Origin: Azoarcus indigens | GTDB lineage: Bacteria > Pseudomonadota > Gammaproteobacteria > Burkholderiales > Rhodocyclaceae | DNA: 64,000 nt | Direction: 5' to 3' | Assembly: GCF_004361735.1 (NCBI RefSeq) | Contig: NZ_SNVV01000023.1 | Coordinates: 22,793-86,792 of the forward strand | Part shown: positions 32,601 through 39,901 of the stretch, in pieces | Numbering within the stretch: position 1 is the stretch's first letter | How the letters are laid out: every line of letters begins with the position of its first letter | The notes under the pieces: generated by a model | What the model was told of the DNA's origin: nothing | The model's input: the letters and a program-made list of their open reading frames with translations, nothing else | The model's database searches: none | Translations under genes and position numbers: made by a program

Positions 32601-32795
32601 TCAATCCAACTCCCACAGCGGAACAACAACCGCGTCCTGCTCAAAGAGGTATTGACCCGATTCCTCCGCATCCTCCGGGTCTTCAAAACGACCAGCCTCC
32701 GTAAGCAGCACGCACTGACCGATATCGCCCAGGCGGGGACAAAGGAAACGCCCGGTCTCGCGGTCTTGCACCACATAGACACGGCGCGCATCCAT
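32601..32795 (-). CDS. Small acidic phage protein
   Basis: A 64-residue acidic protein (MDARRVYVVQDRETGRFLCPRLGDIGQCVLLTEAG...EQDAVVVPLWELD) encoded directly after the probable ssDNA-binding gene, with one nt between stop and start. Genes of this size and position occur in many inoviruses (sometimes with a RETGRFL-type motif), but the function is unknown to me. It lacks membrane helices. Confidence 0.82.
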   Translation of the reverse strand: MDARRVYVVQDRETGRFLCPRLGDIGQCVLLTEAGRFEDPEDAEESGQYLFEQDAVVVPLWELD

Positions 32796-32796
32796 A

Positions 32797-33108
32797 TCAC
32801 GCCGCCTTGCCAGGAATCGGAGCGGGAAGCGGCACAAGCGAGCGCATGACGGTTTTCGTTTGCTTGCCGCTGGTGACAATTTCCATTTCTGCCTCAGCTT
32901 CGAAAGGAAAATTCAGCTTGCTGTAGCGCGCGTATTCCTTGCTGTCGCCCAGGTTGTATTCACTGGTGGCGTAGCCCTTTGCCGTGCCCTTGCTGTCGTC
33001 CAACGGGGTTTCGACATAAACCTTAGTGCTGTCGAAAACCATGCCGTTATCCATCGTGCCGCTGGAGGACTTCATGCCCAGCACCTTCACCATGCTCTTG
33101 AATTTCAT
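32797..33108 (-). CDS. Probable ssDNA-binding protein (gpV/RstB-like)
   Basis: A 103-residue soluble protein (MKFKSMVKVLGMKSSSGTMDNGMVFDSTKVYVETPLDDSKGTAKGYATSEYNLGDSKEYARY...). Its size, beta-rich character and place right after the replication gene fit the inovirus ssDNA-binding protein that coats new single strands before packaging. The start is one nt after the replication-gene stop, with GGAG ahead of it. No diagnostic motif can be named, so the call rests on position and size. Confidence 0.7.
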   Translation of the reverse strand: MKFKSMVKVLGMKSSSGTMDNGMVFDSTKVYVETPLDDSKGTAKGYATSEYNLGDSKEYARYSKLNFPFEAEAEMEIVTSGKQTKTVMRSLVPLPAPIPGKAA

Positions 33109-33109
33109 T

Positions 33110-34372
33110 TCAATCTCCGAATACGCCGAATAAGGCCGTATCCACGCTGGCGCTTGTCGTGGGACCTGAATGAATGGGAGTACCCCAACGCTGTTCATTT
33201 GGGAGCTTGAGACGGTCGGGAATAACCGCATCCTTGCGCTGAATCAGATCGAGCGTTAATTCATCTCCAGCCAGCTGGCGGAGGAAGCGGATATATGCGC
33301 CATAGCTGATGCGAACGTTTTCGACGCACCGTTCAATTGTGATTTGAGTCGCGTTCTGCTTCGTCGCAATCCGAGATGGTGCGAGCATCGGACCGATCAC
33401 GCAGAGCGCATCATAAGCGCCCAAAAAATACCCGGACGGGTCTAAGAGCGCATCGACTGGTATTACCCTGTCGTCGTTCTTCAATTCGACTTCGACGCGC
33501 ACCCACTCCGAATGCACGTCGCCAAGCTGACGACCTTTCTCATAGACACGGCAGCACTTACCGTTTTTTCGCCTGCCTATATATAGCGTCCTGCCCGACC
33601 CATCCGGACGTTTCCAATTACCGACTCGCTCATGCCAGGGCATCCGACCACCCATTCGCCACCAGCCATGATCAAAAGCATGATCCGCATAATCGACATT
33701 GAAATAGGAGCCATCAAAGCAATCGTGCGCCAAGTCGATACGCGTTATGCATGGCCTCGCCGCCCACTGGAAAAACGCATGCAAGCGCTTCTCCCAGCCA
33801 TCCTTTGCAGCAGCGCAACCCGTGCCATGAATGACAATCATCATTGTGCCGTTCTGGCTTTTGCCGCCGTAGGCCATATAGCCGCAGCCATCGCCCAGCT
33901 CAAAACCCCACTCATAGAACTGGCGAGCCGGAGCCGGACGGGTAATACCGAATCCGAAAATCCGCTCCATCCACGCCGAGCACTCATGAACGATTTGCCC
34001 ATCGGTAAGCAACGTCCCCTTATCGGTCCGATGCCATGTCTCAAAACCAATCGTGAAGCGCAAGCAGTCAATAAAGGCAACTTGACCGTGAGATGGCTTC
34101 CGGACCGCGACCTGAACAACATCGTCCGTATCCCGCATGACCAGCTGAATTTGCTCTAGCTCTTGCGGAGCCGCCCAGCTCGCCCAATCGTTTCCCCCCC
34201 TGTTAGTAGGGGGGGGAACCCGTTGCCACGGCCACGCGGCCTTCGGCGGCTCCTCCTGCGTCGTCGCAGCCTCAGGCCGCTGAATTGCCCTCTTCCAATC
34301 CTCAGCAGTAAAGGTGGCGAGACGTTGCAGTTCGCTAGGTGACAGCTCAGGACGCTTTACACGCATAGCCAT
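33110..34372 (-). CDS. Phage replication initiation protein (Rep_trans/RstA-like)
   Basis: A 420-residue rolling-circle initiator candidate. VAFIDCLRFTIGFETWHR opens the core domain, ITRIDLAHDCFDGSYFNVD lies near residues 220-240, and RTLYIGRRKNGKCCRVYEKGRQLGDVHSEWVRVEVELKNDDRVIPVDALLDP is the signature of the Rep_trans/RstA family. It would nick the double-stranded phage circle to start plus-strand synthesis. The N-terminal 80 residues are extra and contain a homopolymer tract (see 34192-34218). ATG at 34372; an alternative lies at 34366. It is driven from the operator region shared with the repressor. Confidence 0.9.
   Translation of the reverse strand: MAMRVKRPELSPSELQRLATFTAEDWKRAIQRPEAATTQEEPPKAAWPWQRVPPPTNRGGNDWASWAAPQELEQIQLVMRDTDDVVQVAVRKPSHGQVAFIDCLRFTIGFETWHRTDKGTLLTDGQIVHECSAWMERIFGFGITRPAPARQFYEWGFELGDGCGYMAYGGKSQNGTMMIVIHGTGCAAAKDGWEKRLHAFFQWAARPCITRIDLAHDCFDGSYFNVDYADHAFDHGWWRMGGRMPWHERVGNWKRPDGSGRTLYIGRRKNGKCCRVYEKGRQLGDVHSEWVRVEVELKNDDRVIPVDALLDPSGYFLGAYDALCVIGPMLAPSRIATKQNATQITIERCVENVRISYGAYIRFLRQLAGDELTLDLIQRKDAVIPDRLKLPNEQRWGTPIHSGPTTSASVDTALFGVFGD
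34192..34218. repeat. Poly-C/poly-G inverted repeat inside the replication gene
   Basis: A run of seven C (34194-34200) and a run of eight G (34209-34216) face each other across TGTTAGTA, with TT and AA completing a 9-bp stem. It encodes the PPPTNRGGN part of the replication protein (codons about 52-61). Homopolymers of this length are prone to slippage. Confidence 0.85.
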
Positions 34373-34390
34373 GCCGCATACCTCAATGAC

Positions 34391-34447
34391 TTATCAGCCG
34401 ATAAGTGCGGACAATGCACTTATCGGCTGATACTTGTCAAGCGATAA
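34391..34447. promoter_or_regulatory. Phage operator: three TTATC-N4-GATAA sites
   Basis: Three 14-bp palindromic sites lie between the divergent repressor and replication genes: 34391-34404 (TTATC AGCC GATAA), 34420-34433 (TTATC GGCT GATAC) and 34434-34447 (TTGTC AAGC GATAA). The first two form a larger perfect 17-bp inverted repeat, 34392-34408 with 34416-34432. This is the layout of a repressor operator controlling both its own promoter and the replication operon. Confidence 0.88.
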
Positions 34448-34492
34448 GCACGCACGTAGCGTTTGAAGGGCCAAAGCCCACGGGAGACAGGT

Positions 34493-34849
34493 TTGAAGAC
34501 AACGGAATATCTAGACGCGGTGAAAGTCAGAGCCGCACTGACATCGGACTACCAACTTGCCCGACTACTCGGCCTTGAACCGTCAAACATCACCATGTAC
34601 CGAAAGGAACGCCGCGTGATGGACGACTACATTGCCGCCCGTGTGGCAGAACTACTAAACATCGAAGAACTAGAAGTCATCGCCCAGGCGAACGCGGAAC
34701 GAGAGAAAGACGCGGACAAGCGCGCGTTCTGGGAGCGCAAAGCAAAAGCCGCTCGCCAGAAAACTAGCGAACGGCTTGAAATGTGGCGCGCCCGGCGCGA
34801 TTCGAACGCACGACCCCTGCCTTCGGAGGGCAGTACTCTATCCAGCTGA
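34493..34849 (+). CDS. Phage repressor (HTH), reading into the tRNA att core
   Basis: A 118-residue regulator. The N-terminus holds a helix-turn-helix (KVRAALTSDYQLARLLGLEPSNITMYRKERRVMDDYIAARVAELL, about residues 7-51), similar to small phage repressors of the DUF3693 kind. I chose the TTG at 34493, with GGAG six nt ahead; another TTG at 34463 is weaker. There is no stop before the att core, so the last 21 residues come from antisense tRNA sequence and host DNA (WRARRDSNARPLPSEGSTLSS). In the excised circle the same frame would continue 26 residues past SEGS instead of 4. It diverges from the replication gene across the operator. Confidence 0.82.
   Translation: MKTTEYLDAVKVRAALTSDYQLARLLGLEPSNITMYRKERRVMDDYIAARVAELLNIEELEVIAQANAEREKDADKRAFWERKAKAARQKTSERLEMWRARRDSNARPLPSEGSTLSS
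34746..34777 (-). terminator. Phage-borne terminator behind tRNA-Arg
   Basis: On the minus strand a 14-bp stem (two G-T pairs) with a TTTT loop is followed by TTTTGCTTT. It begins 7 nt past the CCA end of tRNA-Arg. It replaces the host terminator displaced to 27171-27201, so the occupied tRNA keeps a terminator. It also lies inside the repressor coding sequence on the other strand. Confidence 0.75.
34784..34833. repeat. Right attachment repeat (attR), 50 bp
   Basis: Identical to 27209-27258. It forms the 3' 50 nt of the intact tRNA-Arg gene, from the encoded CCA to the 5' side of the anticodon stem. Recombination between this and the left copy would restore one att site and release a 7,575-bp circle. 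Confidence 0.95.
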
Positions 34850-34860
34850 GCTACGGGCGC
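34784..34860 (-). tRNA. tRNA-Arg (anticodon CCG)
   Basis: A complete 77-nt cloverleaf: acceptor GCGCCCG paired with CGGGCGC, D arm GCTC...GAGT, anticodon arm CTGCC-CTCCGAA-GGCAG (anticodon CCG, reading CGG), variable GGGTC, T arm GTGCG-TTCGAAT-CGCGC, discriminator G and encoded CCA. The 3' 50 nt are supplied by the prophage att site. The gene remains functional in sequence. Confidence 0.97.
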
Positions 34861-34940
34861 GGAGGCAATGCGGCGGGGCGGGAGGCACCCCGAGCAAGGC
34901 GCGCAAGCATATACCGCTTGCTAAGGAATGTCCATCCGCG

Positions 34941-34970
34941 CTGCCATTATGGTTTTTACCTGGCTATAAT
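34941..34970 (+). promoter_or_regulatory. Promoter of the cytochrome c gene
   Basis: A perfect -10 TATAAT at 34965-34970 with CTGCCA (4 of 6 to TTGACA) at 34941-34946, an 18-bp spacer. The gene start is 36 bp beyond the -10 box. It lies between the tRNA gene and the cytochrome gene in a locally A/T-richer patch. Confidence 0.65.
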
Positions 34971-35006
34971 TCGCGCTTTGTCTTGCGCCAGTCAAAGGAC
35001 CCTAGC

Positions 35007-35465
35007 ATGTCGGAACACAGCGCCCTGAGCGCCGCCCTGCGGCCCCAACGCCTCGCCTTGCCTGCCGTCGCCGTGCTCGCAGCCGTGCTGCTGGCTGGCT
35101 GTGGCAAGAAGGAATCGGTCGATCCCGAACTCACCGCCAGCCTCATCCAGCCGGTTGCCCGGGTGGAACTGAAGGTGGAAACGGTGGCGCCGGGCAGCCG
35201 CACCGGTGAGCAGATCTACAAGAGCATCTGTGGCAGCTGTCACGAGGCGGGCGTGCTGGGCGCGCCCAAGTCCGGCGACGCCGGCGCCTGGAAGCCGCGG
35301 CTGGCCCAGGGCTTCGACGGCCTGACCAACTCCGCCATCCACGGCAAGAACGCCATGCCCCCGCGCGGCGGCGGCAGCGATCTGACCGACACCGAAGTGA
35401 AGCGCGCGGTGGCCTTCCTCGCCAACAAGGCGGGCGCCGGCTTCACCGAGCCGCCGGTGGAATAA
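35007..35465 (+). CDS. Cytochrome c5-like lipoprotein
   Basis: A 152-residue exported c-type cytochrome. The leader ends in a lipobox (VLAAVLLAGCGKK), so the protein is probably membrane-anchored through Cys. The haem site is SICGSCHEAGV, with axial His after CGSC, and a likely Met ligand in GKNAMPPRGGGSDL, followed by TDTEVKRAVAFLANKAG. This pattern matches short cytochrome c5-type electron carriers. It has its own promoter and ends at a strong terminator shared with the convergent rep gene. Confidence 0.88.
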   Translation: MSEHSALSAALRPQRLALPAVAVLAAVLLAGCGKKESVDPELTASLIQPVARVELKVETVAPGSRTGEQIYKSICGSCHEAGVLGAPKSGDAGAWKPRLAQGFDGLTNSAIHGKNAMPPRGGGSDLTDTEVKRAVAFLANKAGAGFTEPPVE

Positions 35466-35546
35466 ACCGATGCGCAAGGGCAGCGGTGGTCGACGACCCC
35501 GCGCCCCGCTCCGTGCGGCCGGAAGCGCTGCGCGGGTATGAGAAGG

Positions 35547-35572
35547 AAGGGCGGCCTCGCCGGGCCGCCCTT
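35547..35572. terminator. Terminator between cytochrome c and rep
   Basis: AAGGGCGGCC at 35547-35556 pairs with GGCCGCCCTT at 35563-35572 (6-nt loop), with TTTTT on the plus strand. The A-rich left flank (GAGAAGGAA) is weaker in the other direction. Placed between convergent genes. Confidence 0.85.
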
Positions 35573-35603
35573 TTTCCGTCTACCGGGCAGCGTTGGCTGC
35601 GGC

Positions 35604-37604
35604 TCAACCGGCCCCGTTCTTGTCGCGGCTCTCCAGCATCGCCATCAGATTGGCCAGGCGCGCCTTGCCTTCTTCCTTGGTCACCGGCGCGGCGGCCTTG
35701 CGGTCGTTCATCTTGATGTCGCCGCCCATCTCGGCGATGAAGCGGCTGGGCTCGCAGACGCGGGACTCCTTGCCCATCTTGCGCCGCTCGCAATAGGTGA
35801 TGTTGAGGCTGCGCTGGGCGCGGGTGATGCCGACGTACATCAGCCGGCGCTCCTCATCCACCTTGTCTTCGTCGATGCTGCTCTGGTGCGGCAGCATGCC
35901 CTCCTCGACGCCGATCAGGAACACATGGGGAAACTCCAGCCCCTTGGAGGCGTGCAGGGTGGCGAGCTGGACGCCGTCGAAATCCGGGTCTTCCTTGTCC
36001 AGCATGGAGATCAGGGCGATGGTCTGGGTCAGCTCGAGCAGGTTCTTGCCGTCTTCCTCGCCCTTGCGCGTCAGCCAGCCGACGAAGTCGCGCACGTTGC
36101 TCCACTTGGATTCGGCCTCGCGCGTGCCGCAATGCTCGAACAGCCAGGCCTCGTAGCGTATCGCCAGCAGCAGGTCTTCCAGCACCTGGCCGGCGGGCTC
36201 GCGCTGGGCGCGGTACTGGATGCGGTTGATGAAGTCGCCGAACTCGCGCAGCCCTTCCAGCTGCTTGGGCGTGAGATGCACGCTGGCGCCTTCCTCGAAC
36301 ATCGCGGCGAACAGGCCAACGTGGCGGGAGGCCGAGTAGCGGCCCAGCGCCTCTATGGTGCTGGGGCCGATGCCGCGGCGCGGCGTGGTCAGCGAGCGGA
36401 TGAAGGCGAGGTCGTCGTCCGGGTTCAGCAGCAGGCGCAGGTAGGAGAGCAGGTCGCGGATCTCGGCACGGTCGAAGAAGCTCTGGCCGCCGGACATCAC
36501 GTAGGGGATGCGCTGGTTGCGCAGCTGCTGCTCGATGATGCGCGCCTGATGGTTGCCGCGGTAGAGGATGGCGTAATCCTTGAAGCGGGTGCGGGCCTCG
36601 AACTTGTGGGCGGTGATCTTCATCGCCACCCACTCGGCCTCGTGCTCGGCATCGCGGCAGTTGGTCACCGCGATCTGCTCGCCCGGGCCGTGCTCCGACC
36701 ACAGCGTCTTCTCGAACAGCTTCTCGTTGTGGGAGATGACGGTGTTGGCCGCCTCCAGGATGCGGCGCGAGGAGCGGTAGTTCTGCTCCAGCTTGATGAC
36801 CCGCAGCTTGGGGTAATCCTTCTGCAGCAGGCGCAGGTTCTCGACGTCGGCGCCGCGCCAAGCGTAGATGGCCTGGTCGTCGTCGCCCACCGCGGTGAAG
36901 GCGCCGCGCACGCCGCAGAGTTGGCGCAGCAGGCGGTACTGGGCGCGGTTGGTGTCCTGGTATTCATCCACCAGCAGATAGCGCAGGCGGTTCTGCCAGC
37001 GCTCGCGCACCTCGTCGTTGGTCTCGAAGAGATGCACCGGCAGCGAGATGAGGTCGTCGAAATCCACCGCCTGATAGGCGCGCAGCGTGCGCTCGTACTC
37101 GCCGAAGACCTTGGCGGCGGCGAAGGAGAGCTCGTTGTCGGCCAGCTTCACCGCCTCTTCCGGCGGGATCATCGCGTTCTTCCACGACGAGATCTGCCAC
37201 TGCATCTGCTTGGCGATGCCCTTGTCGCCCTCGCTGGCGACGTCGGAGACGATCTGCACCGTGTCGGAGGCGTCCAGGATGGAGAACTGCTTCTTCAGCC
37301 CGCAGTGCAGCGCCTCCTGGCGGATGATGCGCACGCCCAGGGCGTGGAAGGTGCACACGGTGAGGCCGCCCGGCGCACGGCCGCCCATCAGGTGGGCAAC
37401 CCGCTCCTGCATCTCCTTCGCCGCCTTGTTGGTGAAGGTGATGGCGCCGATGTTGTTGGCGCTGATGCCGCAGCCGTTGATGAGGTGGGCGATCTTGTGG
37501 GTGATGACGCGCGTCTTGCCGCTGCCGGCGCCGGCCAGCACCAGGCAGGGGCCGTCCAGGTAATAGATCGCTTCGCGCTGGGGAGCATTGAGAAGGGCGG
37601 ACAT
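35604..37604 (-). CDS. rep: ATP-dependent DNA helicase Rep
   Basis: A 666-residue superfamily 1 helicase, near the usual length of Rep. It starts LNAPQREAIYYLDGPCLVLAGAGSGKTRVITHKIAHLI (Walker A at about residues 25-32). Motif II is YLLVDEYQDTNRAQYRLLRQL, motif III GDDDQAIYAWRGAD, motif IV LEQNYRSSRRILEAAN, motif V LATLHASKGLEFPHVFLIGVEEGMLPH and motif VI EERRLMYVGITRAQRSL. Rep unwinds 3'-5' and clears proteins ahead of forks; E. coli Rep is also used by filamentous phages for replication, so the neighbouring prophage could use it. ATG at 37604. Confidence 0.93.
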   Translation of the reverse strand: MSALLNAPQREAIYYLDGPCLVLAGAGSGKTRVITHKIAHLINGCGISANNIGAITFTNKAAKEMQERVAHLMGGRAPGGLTVCTFHALGVRIIRQEALHCGLKKQFSILDASDTVQIVSDVASEGDKGIAKQMQWQISSWKNAMIPPEEAVKLADNELSFAAAKVFGEYERTLRAYQAVDFDDLISLPVHLFETNDEVRERWQNRLRYLLVDEYQDTNRAQYRLLRQLCGVRGAFTAVGDDDQAIYAWRGADVENLRLLQKDYPKLRVIKLEQNYRSSRRILEAANTVISHNEKLFEKTLWSEHGPGEQIAVTNCRDAEHEAEWVAMKITAHKFEARTRFKDYAILYRGNHQARIIEQQLRNQRIPYVMSGGQSFFDRAEIRDLLSYLRLLLNPDDDLAFIRSLTTPRRGIGPSTIEALGRYSASRHVGLFAAMFEEGASVHLTPKQLEGLREFGDFINRIQYRAQREPAGQVLEDLLLAIRYEAWLFEHCGTREAESKWSNVRDFVGWLTRKGEEDGKNLLELTQTIALISMLDKEDPDFDGVQLATLHASKGLEFPHVFLIGVEEGMLPHQSSIDEDKVDEERRLMYVGITRAQRSLNITYCERRKMGKESRVCEPSRFIAEMGGDIKMNDRKAAAPVTKEEGKARLANLMAMLESRDKNGAG

Positions 37605-37747
37605 CGGGCAGGGGAAACGCTGAGCAGGACGGGAGGGGGCGGCGCCGGAACCGGTGGTGGCCCGGCGCTGAAACGAAGGCGCCACCCCGGAGGGCGGCGC
37701 GGACCGAATTCTAACCGATGGGGCCAGCGGCTCCGGCCGCAGGGCGC

Positions 37748-38431
37748 TCAGCGGCCCAAGGAGCCGAATACCTTCTTCGCCAGGCTGCCGGCGGCGGATA
37801 CCGGATCGCGGCGGATCTCGCGCTCTTCCTCGGCGATCATCAGGAACAGGCCATCCAGCGCCTTGCGCGTCACATAGCCTTCCACCTTGGCGTCTTCCGC
37901 CTTCACCAGCCCCAGGCTGGCACCCTGGCCGGCGAACTGGTTGTACAGGCCGGACAGCGCCAGCTTGTCGGTGTTCTTCTTCACCACCGGCAAGAAGAGC
38001 TGGGTCAGGCGGCTTTCGGTCTTGCTGCGGAAGTACTGGGTGGCGGAGTCGTCGCCACCGCTGAGGATGCGCTTGGCGTCGTCCACACTCATCGCCTTCA
38101 CCGCGTCGACCAGCAGCGTGCGGGCTTCCGGCACCGCAGCCTCGGCGGCGCGGTTCATGGCGGTGACCAGCTCGTCCAGATCCTTGCCACGGCCGCTCAT
38201 GCGCAGTAGCGGCTCGGCCTGGGCGAGGCCCTCCGGCAGCGGAATCCTGACCTTGGGATTGGCGAGGAAGCCGTCCTGCCGGCCGAGGGCGGCCACCGCC
38301 TGGGCGGCGCCCTGGGTCAGCGCCTCCTTGAGGCCGCCGGTGGCTTCGCTGCTGCTCAAAGCCGCCAGCCCGGCAGCCCAGGCGGGAATGGCGAACAGCA
38401 TCAGGGCGAAAAACTTGAGGAGGCTGCGCAT
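37748..38431 (-). CDS. DUF4197 exported protein
   Basis: A 227-residue protein with a signal peptide (SLLKFFALMLFAIPAWA). The mature part GGLKEALTQGAAQAVAALGRQDGFLANPKVRIPLPEGLAQAEPLLRMSGRGKDLDELVTAMNRAAEAAVPEARTLL and the TQYFRSKTESRLTQLFLPVV segment match DUF4197, a helical periplasmic family of unknown role. It stands alone, 143 bp upstream of rep on the same strand. Confidence 0.88.
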   Translation of the reverse strand: MRSLLKFFALMLFAIPAWAAGLAALSSSEATGGLKEALTQGAAQAVAALGRQDGFLANPKVRIPLPEGLAQAEPLLRMSGRGKDLDELVTAMNRAAEAAVPEARTLLVDAVKAMSVDDAKRILSGGDDSATQYFRSKTESRLTQLFLPVVKKNTDKLALSGLYNQFAGQGASLGLVKAEDAKVEGYVTRKALDGLFLMIAEEEREIRRDPVSAAGSLAKKVFGSLGR

Positions 38432-38538
38432 CTTCTTCTCCAGGTTCTAGCGGGGCGCGGGCGCGATCCGGGGCGACCATCCTCCTGCGAGGCACGCGGC
38501 TTGTCCAGCCGGCGATGCCGCAGGCAGCCGGGAAAGGC

Positions 38539-39267
38539 TCACTCCAGCCCGAACTCGAAGGTGCTCACCACCCGCAGGCGCTTGCCCATGGTGCGGCCCG
38601 TGCTGTCGTTGTCGCCACCGTCATCGTCCAGCACCCGGATCACGCCCTGATTGGCGCTCTTCAGTGGCCCCAGCTCGGCACCCGCGTCGGCGGCGAACTT
38701 GGTCGCCTGCTCGCGGGCGTTGCGCGTCGCCTCCTCCAGCAGCCGGGGCTTGGCATCGTTGAAGCCGCGCAGCTGGAAGCGCGGGCCGCCCAGCCCCTCG
38801 TTGTCGCCGCTGAGCTGGATGCCGGCCTGGATCAGCGGGTCCACCTTGCCGGCGGCCTGCGCCACCGCCTCCACCCGGGCGGACTTCACCGTCACCTGGC
38901 CGAGGCCATTGAAGCGCAGCGGCACGCTGGAGGAGCCCCATTCGCGGGCGTAGAGATCCTGCACCTGCAGCGGCCGCACCTCGATCTCCGCGTCCTCGAA
39001 GCCCTGCTCGCGCAGGAAGGCGATGACGCGCTCGCGGTCGCCGTTGAGCGCCTGCTGCACCGCGCCGAACTCGTTGCCGCCGCGGCGGAAGCCCAGCGTC
39101 CAGATGGCGAAGTCGCTCTTCACCTCCTGCTCCGCCAGGCCCTTCACGGTGATGGAACGGTCCGCCAGGCGGAAGCGCTCCATGCCCTGTCCGACCAGCC
39201 AGCCGCCCAGGGCGATGCCGCCACCCAGCAGCAGCGCGGGGAAAAATCCGATGCGGGTATCCGCCAC
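38539..39267 (-). CDS. SIMPL-domain (DUF541) protein
   Basis: A 242-residue protein with one N-terminal membrane helix (FFPALLLGGGIALGGWLVGQG) and a SIMPL domain: ITVKGLAEQEVKSDFAIWTLGFRRGG at about residues 39-64, and AREQATKFAADAGAELGPLKSANQGVIRV near the end. SIMPL proteins are anchored outside the inner membrane and linked to oxidative or envelope stress. No operon partner is obvious. Confidence 0.87.
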   Translation of the reverse strand: MADTRIGFFPALLLGGGIALGGWLVGQGMERFRLADRSITVKGLAEQEVKSDFAIWTLGFRRGGNEFGAVQQALNGDRERVIAFLREQGFEDAEIEVRPLQVQDLYAREWGSSSVPLRFNGLGQVTVKSARVEAVAQAAGKVDPLIQAGIQLSGDNEGLGGPRFQLRGFNDAKPRLLEEATRNAREQATKFAADAGAELGPLKSANQGVIRVLDDDGGDNDSTGRTMGKRLRVVSTFEFGLE

Positions 39268-39363
39268 GATGAACTCCCTTCATGCATGCGAAGCCGGCAT
39301 GGTAGGAAAGCCGCGCCGCGGCGGCTGTGAGGGAATGCAAGGAGCCGCCGGCCACGGACGGGC

Positions 39364-39834
39364 TCAGGCGGGCGCTGAACGCAGTCCGTAGGCCTGCCCG
39401 CGGTGGAACAGGTACTCCACCCGCATCAGCGGGCCGGCGCTGCGGCTGGAGCGATAGCCGATGACCTCCACCGTTTCGCCCGCCTGCAGTTGCGGCACAT
39501 TCCAGGCGCTGAGGCGGGACAGCGGCGCCAGCTCCAGCGTCCATTCCGCGTCGGCCGGCGTAGCGAGCCGGGTGCGGGCGAGGAAGTCCGCCAGTTCCGG
39601 CGGCGCAGTCTGCGCCGGGAGGCTGCGCTGGGCGAGATCCCCCGGCAGCGCCAGACCGCTGGCGGGCTTCAGCACTAGCTCCGCATGCGGGTTCTGCCAG
39701 CGCACCGACACCAGCGTGCCGGCAAGGTAAAGGGGTGCGGCGGTGTCGAAACCGCTCCAGCCGTGGTGGGCACGCGCCAGCACAGGGCTCATGCCGGCCG
39801 CGCCGACGGCGAGCAGGAAGCATCGTCTATCCAT
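39364..39834 (-). CDS. DUF6152-type exported protein
   Basis: A 156-residue protein with a twin-arginine-like leader (MDRRCFLLAVGAAGMSPVLARA) followed by HHGWSGFDTAAPLYLAGTLVSVRWQNPHAELVL, the signature of the DUF6152 family. The HH motif at the mature N-terminus suggests a metal, possibly copper, site. It is paired with a small membrane protein gene 67 bp upstream. Function unknown. Confidence 0.82.
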   Translation of the reverse strand: MDRRCFLLAVGAAGMSPVLARAHHGWSGFDTAAPLYLAGTLVSVRWQNPHAELVLKPASGLALPGDLAQRSLPAQTAPPELADFLARTRLATPADAEWTLELAPLSRLSAWNVPQLQAGETVEVIGYRSSRSAGPLMRVEYLFHRGQAYGLRSAPA

Positions 39835-39901
39835 CTCTGTCTCCGGAGGACAACCGCGGGCTGCGGCTGCCGGTTCGATGCGACAGGCGCCGCCGGAGTT
39901 C

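Larger units (their letters stand above)
27209..34833. mobile_element. Integrated filamentous phage (inovirus-type prophage) in tRNA-Arg
   Basis: A 7,575-bp unit (counting one att copy) bounded by perfect 50-bp direct repeats, one inside an intact tRNA-Arg gene. Composition drops sharply from the roughly 68% G+C host. The module order on the minus strand is replication protein, probable ssDNA-binding protein, small gene, major coat, small virion genes, TspB-like attachment protein, DUF2523 and Zot, as in CTXphi-like inoviruses. Integrase lies at the left end and a divergent repressor at the right. All key genes are intact, so the element may be active. It encodes its own tyrosine integrase rather than relying on XerCD and dif. 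Confidence 0.95.
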
